Both the position numbers and the translations under genes were made by a program. The notes beneath the pieces are model-generated. The model saw only the letters and a list, made by a program, of their open reading frames with translations. It ran no database searches and had not been told where the DNA came from. Below, one piece after another: positions 5,607-10,956 of a stretch of DNA of 10,956 nt; positions within the stretch are counted from its first letter, which is position 1; each line of letters begins with the position of its first letter. This DNA is from Oscillospiraceae bacterium (lineage in GTDB: Bacteria; Bacillota; Clostridia; Oscillospirales; Acutalibacteraceae), in assembly GCA_902761265.1 (NCBI GenBank), contig CACWJV010000057.1, positions 1 to 10,956 of the forward strand. The letters run 5' to 3'.

Positions 5607-7187
5607 ATGACGATTACATCCCTTGCGTTTTTGCTCTTTTGTGCGGCGTCGGTGCTGCTGTTTGCGCTCTTTCCGCCCAAATACCGCTGGATCTCGCTGC
5701 TTTTGTCGAGCGTTGCGTTCTATTTCATTTCCGTCAGCAACAAGCTGATTCTCGTCTGGATCGTGATCACGTCGCTGTCCACATGGTTTGCCGGCCGGCA
5801 GCTTGACAAGGTTGGCAAGCAGGCGGACGCCGCGCTCAAACAGGAAGGGCTGGAGCGCGCGGACAAGCAGATTATCCGCAAAAAAGCCAAAAGCCGCAAA
5901 AAGAAGATTTTGGTTCTGGCGCTGGTTTTGAACGTCGGCATTCTGGTCGTGTTCAAGTTTTTCAACTATTTTACCGGCGCGTTCCAGATGCTGGTCGGTC
6001 TGGTGGCCGGCAGCGAAAAAGCCGATCTCATCACACTGGTGATGCCGCTCGGCATTTCCTATTACACCTTCGCGACAATCGGCTATATGCTGGACGTCTA
6101 TTGGAAACGGTATGAGAGCGAGCCGAATTTCGCGCGCTTTTTCCTGTTTGCCATCTTCTATCCCCACATCCTGCAGGGCCCGATTTCGCGCTATAACCTG
6201 CTGGGGCAGGAGCTGAAAAAGCCGGAGCTGCATATCACATGGGACAACTTTGTGTGCGGCATGGAGAGCATTTGCCTCGGCTGTTTCAAAAAGCTGGTTA
6301 TCGCGGACCGCGTGAGCATCTTTGTGGGCAACACGCTGACGGCCAACAACCACCACGGCATGATCTATGTCGTTGCGCTGATCTTTGACGCGATCCAGAT
6401 CTACACCGACTTTTCGGGCTATATGGACATCGTGACCGGTATCTCCCGGATCTTCGATATCAAGCTGGAACAAAACTTCAACCACCCGTTCCTTGCCAAA
6501 AGCGTGCCGGAATTCTGGCGCAGATGGCATATGTCGCTCGGCGGCTGGTTCAAGGATTACGTCTATTATCCGATCTCCATGTCCAAAGGCGTCAAAAAGA
6601 TCAACAAACGCGTCAAGGATTGGAAAAACGTGCATCTGAAAAACCTCATGATCGTCATCCTCCCGGTCATGGTGACCTGGCTGCTGACCGGTCTGTGGCA
6701 CGGCACGGGCAAAGGCTACGTTGCGTGGGGTCTGTATTACGGCACGCTGATTACGCTGTCGGTTACGTTCTCCGACGATATCCACAAGCTGCAGCAAAAG
6801 CTGCATATCAACACGGAGTGTTTCTCGTTCCGGGTGTTCCAGACGCTGAAAATCTTTTGCATCTTTATCGGCGGCCGGTTCCTCGGTTCGACCATCGGGA
6901 TGCCGCAGCGCATCCGCATTATCAAAAACATCCTCGTCGCGTTTGTGGATTTCAACATTTTCAGCCACGGCATGAGCCGGGGAGACTTTGTGATCGTGCT
7001 TGTGGGTGTGCTGCTGCTGATCGCCATTGCCGCGATTGAAACGAAGGAAAACATCTTCGACTGGTTCAACCGCCAGAACCTTGTGTTCCGCGCGATCGTC
7101 CTTTATGCCATTCTTTTTGCGGTGTTCCTGCTTGGCATCTACGGCACCGGGTATGACACCAGCAACTTTATGTATCAACAATTCTAA
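5607..7187 (+). CDS. MBOAT family O-acyltransferase (DltB/AlgI-like)
   Basis: MBOAT enzymes carry an acyl group from a cytoplasmic thioester across the membrane to a polymer or partner protein outside. The 526-aa product has roughly ten or more hydrophobic segments. It carries the family signature PEFWRRWHMSLGGWFKDYVYYP at about 301-322 with His308, and the catalytic His365 in TGLWHG. Other typical segments are MPLGISYYTF (146-155), LQGPISRY (189-196) and a C-terminal end in FMYQQF, like the FIYFQF end of many AlgI/DltB relatives. A Lys-rich cytoplasmic loop at 66-100 separates early membrane segments. Its length is nearer AlgI-type proteins than DltB (about 400 aa). AAAGGAG (5594-5600) precedes the ATG. 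The neighbours make the downstream carrier protein the likely donor. Confidence 0.92.
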   Translation: MTITSLAFLLFCAASVLLFALFPPKYRWISLLLSSVAFYFISVSNKLILVWIVITSLSTWFAGRQLDKVGKQADAALKQEGLERADKQIIRKKAKSRKKKILVLALVLNVGILVVFKFFNYFTGAFQMLVGLVAGSEKADLITLVMPLGISYYTFATIGYMLDVYWKRYESEPNFARFFLFAIFYPHILQGPISRYNLLGQELKKPELHITWDNFVCGMESICLGCFKKLVIADRVSIFVGNTLTANNHHGMIYVVALIFDAIQIYTDFSGYMDIVTGISRIFDIKLEQNFNHPFLAKSVPEFWRRWHMSLGGWFKDYVYYPISMSKGVKKINKRVKDWKNVHLKNLMIVILPVMVTWLLTGLWHGTGKGYVAWGLYYGTLITLSVTFSDDIHKLQQKLHINTECFSFRVFQTLKIFCIFIGGRFLGSTIGMPQRIRIIKNILVAFVDFNIFSHGMSRGDFVIVLVGVLLLIAIAAIETKENIFDWFNRQNLVFRAIVLYAILFAVFLLGIYGTGYDTSNFMYQQF

Positions 7188-7200
7188 AAGGTGAAGCGCT

Positions 7201-8598
7201 ATGTTTTATGAGATTCAGCCAAGTGAAAAGAAAGCTCTGATCTGTTCCAACGGCACCACGCTCAGCTATCGGGAACTTGCCGATGCTGTGAAAACGCTCG
7301 GCGGCGCACTGGTTTCGCGCAGACTTGCGTTTTGTCTTTGCGAAAACAGCCCGGCCAGCGTGGTGGGCTATCTCGCGTGTCTTGGCAAAAAGACCGTGCC
7401 GCTGATGCTGGACAAAAAAATCAACGCCGATCTGCTGTCCCATCTGCTGACGTGCTACCGGCCCGACTTTCTCTATGTTCCGGCCGAAAAGGCCGCCGGC
7501 TTTGACGGCTACGACACCGTGACGACTTATCTGAACTATGTACTGCTGCGGCGCAAAGCGGAGACGGCGCCCGCGATTTTTGACGATCTCGCGCTGCTGC
7601 TGACGACCTCCGGCTCCACCGGCAGCCCCAAGCTCGTGCGCCAAAGCTACCGCAATATCCAGTCCAACGCTGAAGCGATCGTGTCGTATCTCGGCCTTGA
7701 CGCCGACGAACGCCCGATCACCACGCTGCCGATGAACTACACCTACGGACTGTCGATCATCAACAGCCATCTGCAGGTCGGCGCAACGATTCTGATGACG
7801 GATTTTTCGATGAATATGAAGCCGTTCTGGGACTTTTTCCGCAGCGAAGCGGCCACGTCCTTCGGCGGCGTGCCGTTCACCTATGAAATGCTCAAAAAGA
7901 TCCGCTTTTTCCGCATGGATCTGCCGTCTCTGCGCTATATGACGCAGGCGGGCGGCAAGCTGTCGCCGGAGCTGCACCGGGAGTTTGCGCAGTGGTGTGG
8001 GGAAAAGGGCAAGTCCTTCATCGTTATGTACGGCCAGACCGAGGCCACGGCGCGCATGGGCTATCTGCCCGCCGACAAGAGCCTTGAAAAATTCGGCTCC
8101 ATGGGCTTTGCCATCCCCGGCGGCCGGTTTATTCTGGCAGACGTCCACGGCAACGAGATTGCCGCACCGGATACGGTGGGCGAGCTGATCTATGAGGGCG
8201 ACAACGTCACGCTCGGCTATGCGCAGTGTCTCGACGATCTTGCCAAAGGCGACGAGCGACACGGACGGCTGGAAACGGGCGATATGGCAAAGCGCGACGC
8301 GGACGGCTACTATTACGTCGTCGGCCGCAAAAAACGGTTTTTGAAAATTTTCGGCAACCGCGTCAATCTCGACGAGATCGATCTGCTGATCAAAAAGACG
8401 TTTCCCGACGTCGAGTGCGCGTCCACCGGTGTGGACGACCATATGCAGACCTATATCACGCGGGCGGAGCTGACGGACGACGTGCGCCGCTGGCTTGCCG
8501 CCACCACGCATCTGAGCGAGTCCGCGTTTGAAGTCAAGTATATACAGGAGCTGCCCAAAAACGAAGCGGGCAAGATCCTTTATAAAGAACTGCATTAA
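7201..8598 (+). CDS. AMP-forming acyl ligase, probable acyl-[carrier protein] ligase (DltA-like role, non-amino-acid substrate inferred)
   Basis: The enzyme should activate a carboxylic acid with ATP and load it on the carrier protein encoded next. The 465-aa product has the ANL-superfamily motifs: A3 phosphate loop TTSGSTGSPK (135-144), A5 MYGQTEATAR (276-285), A7 ETGD (358-361), A8 hinge VVGRKKRFLKIFGNRVNLDEID (373-394) and A10 catalytic Lys458 in NEAGKIL. DltA and amino-acid-activating NRPS domains have an Asp in an FDxS motif that binds the substrate amino group. Here the equivalent stretch reads YGLS (182-185), with Gly183 in the Asp position by my manual alignment. The substrate is therefore probably not D-Ala or another alpha-amino acid, but a fatty, hydroxy or other plain acid. 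Automated tools may label it D-alanine ligase; I would not. The ribosome binding site AAAAGGTGA lies just before the ATG, and the gene is 13 nt after the MBOAT stop. Confidence 0.9.
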   Translation: MFYEIQPSEKKALICSNGTTLSYRELADAVKTLGGALVSRRLAFCLCENSPASVVGYLACLGKKTVPLMLDKKINADLLSHLLTCYRPDFLYVPAEKAAGFDGYDTVTTYLNYVLLRRKAETAPAIFDDLALLLTTSGSTGSPKLVRQSYRNIQSNAEAIVSYLGLDADERPITTLPMNYTYGLSIINSHLQVGATILMTDFSMNMKPFWDFFRSEAATSFGGVPFTYEMLKKIRFFRMDLPSLRYMTQAGGKLSPELHREFAQWCGEKGKSFIVMYGQTEATARMGYLPADKSLEKFGSMGFAIPGGRFILADVHGNEIAAPDTVGELIYEGDNVTLGYAQCLDDLAKGDERHGRLETGDMAKRDADGYYYVVGRKKRFLKIFGNRVNLDEIDLLIKKTFPDVECASTGVDDHMQTYITRAELTDDVRRWLAATTHLSESAFEVKYIQELPKNEAGKILYKELH

Positions 8599-8625
8599 AA
8601 TCAACTGGCAAAGGAGTTAAAAACT

Positions 8626-8856
8626 ATGGAAAAAATTATTGAAATTCTGAACAGCCTGAAATCCGGCGTGGACTTTATGAATGAGAAGAATCTTGTCACC
8701 GGCAAGGTGCTCGATTCGATCGAGATCACGTCCCTGATCGCGTCGCTGGAAGACGAGTTTGACATCGAGATCGGCATGGAATATATGGAAAACGCCAATT
8801 TCGATTCCGTCGAAGCGATGTGGGATATGGTGCAGGAGATCCTCGACGAAGGCTGA
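8626..8856 (+). CDS. Acyl carrier protein, stand-alone (DltC-like)
   Basis: This 76-aa acidic helical protein carries the phosphopantetheine attachment motif DSIE at 30-33, with Ser31 as the modified residue. The following helix, ITSLIASLEDEFDIEI, is characteristic of carrier proteins of the DltC and ACP type. Length is typical (75-80 aa). It needs a phosphopantetheinyl transferase, not seen here. Its place directly after the acyl ligase (27 nt) and in an operon with MBOAT says it ferries the activated acyl group from ligase to membrane transferase. It is probably not the fatty-acid-synthesis ACP, as the motif is DSIE rather than the usual DSLD and no fab genes are nearby. The ribosome binding site AAGGAG (8611-8616) is strong, which fits the need for excess carrier protein. 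Confidence 0.93.
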   Translation: MEKIIEILNSLKSGVDFMNEKNLVTGKVLDSIEITSLIASLEDEFDIEIGMEYMENANFDSVEAMWDMVQEILDEG

Positions 8857-8878
8857 TCCGGCCGAAGAACACCGACAG

Positions 8879-8902
8879 GCGGCAGGACGCTTTTCCTGCC
8901 GC
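8879..8902 (+). promoter_or_regulatory. Intercistronic hairpin between the carrier protein and acyltransferase-3 genes
   Basis: A 9-bp perfect stem (8879-8887 with 8894-8902) with a 6-nt loop lies in the 75-nt gap. No T tract follows, so it is unlikely to be a full terminator. It may protect or process the mRNA so that the carrier protein gene is expressed more than the gene behind it. Confidence 0.55.
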
Positions 8903-8931
8903 TTCACTGACACAACGAGAGGAAGTCTAAC

Positions 8932-10023
8932 ATGCAGAGAAACGCGAAGTTTGACAATGTCAAGTTTTTCCTAATGTGCTGCGTCGTGTTCGGTCATATT
9001 GCAAACCGGTTTGCCGACGACAGCTATGCAGTGGCCTGTATCCAGTTTTGGGTCTATCTGTTCCACATGCCGGCGTTTGTCTACATTGCCGGTCTGTTTT
9101 CCAAACGCACCGTCAACGAAGCGCGCTGGCGCAAGATTACGCCGTATATCTTTTTGTATTTCGGTATGCTGACTTTGAGCTTTGCCGTGTCTGCAATCAA
9201 AAACGGCGTTGCAAACGCATCGGTGGATTTCTTCCATGAAACCGGCATCGCGTGGTATTCGCTGGCGATGTTCTGGTGGGGTGCGGTTGCAATTCTGGTC
9301 CGGCGGGTCAAGCCGGCCTATGTGTTGGCGATCTCGGTGTTTTTGTCGGTCATCTCAGGCTACAGCGCGGACGTAGGCTCGTTTTTGGTTTTGCAGCGCA
9401 CCGTCATCTTTTTCCCGTTCTTCTATCTCGGCTATGTCACCGATCTCGAAGATCTGACCCGGCGACTCGACCATATCGCGCTGAAAATCGTGAGCGCGCT
9501 GCTGCTCGCGGGTACCGGTGCGGTGAGCTATCTCTATTACGACAAGATCTACTTCTGGCGCTTTTTGTTCCGCGGCATCCGGCCGTATAACGACATCGGC
9601 AAAGATCTGCCCTACGGCTGGGGCTGGAGTTGGCGGCTCGCGTTCTATGCGATCGCCATGCTGCTCACGCTCTCGATCATCTGCCTGATGCCGAACATCA
9701 AGAGCTTCATTTCCGCCATCGGCAAAAAGACGCTGCCGATCTATGTGTTCCACGGCACGTTCTTGGCGCTGACGTTGTCCACGATCAAGCCGCTGCGTGC
9801 GTGGATGCTGTCGGACCTTACCTGTATCAAGAGCCTCGGGTTTATGCTGCTTACGGTCGTCGTCACGTCGCTGCCGATTTTCGACATCCCGCTGCGCAAG
9901 CTGATGACGGTACCGATGCGCACGCTGCCCGCAAAGAAAAAGGACGACGCGCCGCAAACACCGCCGCCGCAGCCTGGCGCACCGGCGACGGAACCAAAAG
10001 AGGTTGCCGAAGTCACAAACTAA
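8932..10023 (+). CDS. Acyltransferase-3 family (OafA/WecH-like) integral membrane O-acyltransferase
   Basis: This 363-aa protein has about ten hydrophobic segments and the acyltransferase-3 N-terminal signature: DNVKFFLMCCVVFGH with the conserved His22, then YLFHMPAFVYIAGLFSKR (42-59). Members move acetyl or other acyl groups, usually from acyl-CoA, onto sugars or cell-wall and exopolysaccharide units. The C-terminus ends in a basic patch (PAKKKDD) and a Pro-rich, low-complexity tail at about 330-363 that is probably cytoplasmic. AGAGGAAG (8918-8924) precedes the ATG. It is the last gene of the operon, after a 75-nt gap with a hairpin. It could add a second acyl decoration or prepare the acceptor; its donor and target cannot be read from the sequence. 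Confidence 0.85.
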   Translation: MQRNAKFDNVKFFLMCCVVFGHIANRFADDSYAVACIQFWVYLFHMPAFVYIAGLFSKRTVNEARWRKITPYIFLYFGMLTLSFAVSAIKNGVANASVDFFHETGIAWYSLAMFWWGAVAILVRRVKPAYVLAISVFLSVISGYSADVGSFLVLQRTVIFFPFFYLGYVTDLEDLTRRLDHIALKIVSALLLAGTGAVSYLYYDKIYFWRFLFRGIRPYNDIGKDLPYGWGWSWRLAFYAIAMLLTLSIICLMPNIKSFISAIGKKTLPIYVFHGTFLALTLSTIKPLRAWMLSDLTCIKSLGFMLLTVVVTSLPIFDIPLRKLMTVPMRTLPAKKKDDAPQTPPPQPGAPATEPKEVAEVTN

Positions 10024-10031
10024 TCGCTGTC

Positions 10032-10060
10032 AAAAGCACCCCGCGGGGTGCTTTTTCTTT
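10032..10060 (+). terminator. Rho-independent terminator closing the acylation operon
   Basis: A perfect palindrome spans 10032-10055, with core AGCACCCC-GC-GGGGTGCT and flanking A and T runs, followed by more Ts. It is 9 nt after the stop. The A and T runs on its two sides also make it a possible bidirectional terminator. Confidence 0.95.
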
Positions 10061-10092
10061 GGCCGGCGCGCAGTATATTTTTCTTTAAAGGG

Positions 10093-10121
10093 TTGATTTT
10101 CCGGCCGCCGGCAGGTAAAAT
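10093..10121 (+). promoter_or_regulatory. Sigma-A-type promoter for the metallophosphoesterase gene
   Basis: TTGATT (10093-10098) and TAAAAT (10116-10121) are separated by 17 bp. The -35 box is the same as that of the ZIP promoter at 3056. A GC-rich inverted repeat (GCCGGC-like) lies in the spacer, a possible site for a regulator, though this is speculative. Confidence 0.72.
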
Positions 10122-10167
10122 AGAAAAAACGATATCTTTTGCGGATGTCACAAAAAGGAGTATGTAT

Positions 10168-10956
10168 ATGAAACAAACAGTCAAACGTATGGCCACGATG
10201 CTGCTCGCGCTGCTGTTGACGCTGACCATGATCGTGTCTGCGGCGATGGCGGCTGCCCAAAGCGGCGCGTTCGCCGAAAAAGCCTACACCGACCTTGTCA
10301 CATTTTCCGACTGCCAGAGCTTCGGCCCGGCTGCGTTCAACAATTTCGGCAAAGTGCTGCGTGTGATGCACGACGACGGATTGCCCGAGCCCGACGCGCT
10401 TTTGGTGGGCGGCGACTATTCGAGATTGCTCAACGACTACGCCACACCGGGCATCATCCAACTGCGCGACCAGTATACGGCGGTCTATGAAAACGGCAAC
10501 CCCGACGCGATCATCACCGCGCAGGGCAACCACGACTCGCGTATTCCGGCGTTTTATCCGACCGGCATGTATGATATGGGCACCTATTGCTTTTATCTGA
10601 TCAACGAGGACGACTATCCGTGGCTGCAGCTTTTGCGCACACAGGGCAAAAAGACTGTGCAAAAGACCGCCCAAAACATCAAAACCGCGCTGGACAGCAT
10701 GATCGAAAACGGCGACACGCGCCCGGTGATCTTTATCACCCATGTGCCGCTGCACCACACCACCCGGACCCTCGGCGGCGACAATATGTACGCGAAGTAT
10801 GTGTTCGACGTGATCAACGAGGCGGCAAAGCAGTTGGACATCATCTTCCTGTTTGCCCACAACCACTCCGGCGACTACGACGATTATATCGGCGGCTCCG
10901 TCAACTTTATGGCCCCGGGCGACACCGTGCGTATCCCCGACCCCGACCACCGCAGC
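10168..10956 (+). CDS. Secreted calcineurin-like metallophosphoesterase, N-terminal part (cut by window end)
   Basis: The frame is open for 263 codons to the last base, so the C-terminus is missing. The N-terminus is a classic signal peptide: basic start, hydrophobic core at about 9-24 and Ala-rich cleavage region near 25-30 (SAAMAAA). The two-metal phosphoesterase motifs follow in order: D48-C-Q50 in TFSDCQ (Gln where many members have His), GGD with Asp83, GNHD at 120-123, His192 in ITHVPLHH, and HNH at 231-233. It should hydrolyse phosphomonoesters, diesters or nucleotides outside the cell; the substrate is unknown. ATG 10168 is chosen over the in-frame ATG 10162 because AAGGAG (10155-10160) is 7 nt from the former and 1 nt from the latter. 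It has its own promoter and is separated from the acylation operon by a terminator. Confidence 0.9.
   Translation, partial: MKQTVKRMATMLLALLLTLTMIVSAAMAAAQSGAFAEKAYTDLVTFSDCQSFGPAAFNNFGKVLRVMHDDGLPEPDALLVGGDYSRLLNDYATPGIIQLRDQYTAVYENGNPDAIITAQGNHDSRIPAFYPTGMYDMGTYCFYLINEDDYPWLQLLRTQGKKTVQKTAQNIKTALDSMIENGDTRPVIFITHVPLHHTTRTLGGDNMYAKYVFDVINEAAKQLDIIFLFAHNHSGDYDDYIGGSVNFMAPGDTVRIPDPDHRS

Noticed and set aside
5547..7181. Long - strand open frames opposite real genes (also 1640-3094, 2778-4004 and 7168-8604)
   Set aside because: They mirror clear + strand genes, are rich in His, Arg and Gln without domains, and lack ribosome binding sites. They come from GC-biased codon use in the real genes.
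4122..10023. Canonical dlt (lipoteichoic acid D-alanylation) operon
   Set aside because: Gene order, MBOAT length, the weak SGNH likeness to DltD and the missing amino-binding Asp in the ligase argue against giving dlt gene names.

Overview
The window looks like chromosome from a Gram-positive Clostridia-type bacterium, probably an uncultured Oscillospirales-like gut lineage. The evidence is moderate-to-high GC with Firmicutes-style AGGAGG ribosome binding sites, sigma-A-type promoters, a ybaB-recR pair, a Clostridia-like one-piece tmRNA with encoded CCA, and a Dlt-like envelope acylation operon. The lineage call is inference. All genes run on the + strand.

Layout. Positions 1-730 hold the end of ybaB and recR. 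recR is frameshifted by a perfect 13-bp tandem duplication in the TOPRIM motif. Positions 734-925 hold a non-coding element: two related arrays of five heptamers in inverted orientation around a ~120-nt core rich in inverted repeats. Next come smpB (936-1412) and, 5 nt after its stop, the complete tmRNA gene ssrA (1418-1763) and a terminator. This is a compact trans-translation module, and its degradation tag seems to end in L-K-A-A rather than the usual L-A-A. Two single-gene units follow: a membrane-anchored HAD phosphatase (1841-2938) and a ZIP metal transporter (3117-3896). Each ends in a terminator, and the transporter has its own promoter.

Positions 3998-10055 form the most interesting region. 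A perfect-consensus promoter (TTGACA, 17 bp, TATAAT), a leader hairpin and a tiny leader ORF precede five genes: an SGNH-type anchored protein, an MBOAT O-acyltransferase, an AMP-forming acyl ligase, an acyl carrier protein and an acyltransferase-3 membrane protein. A strong terminator closes the unit. The first four match DltD, DltB, DltA and DltC in role, but the order is D-B-A-C. The ligase appears to lack the Asp that DltA and amino-acid-activating NRPS domains use to bind the substrate amino group. My reading is a stand-alone machine that activates a carboxylic acid that is not an alpha-amino acid, loads it on the carrier protein and transfers it across the membrane onto an envelope polymer or glycan. 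Acyl group and acceptor are unknown.

The window ends in a secreted metallophosphoesterase (from 10168) with its own promoter, cut off by the window edge.
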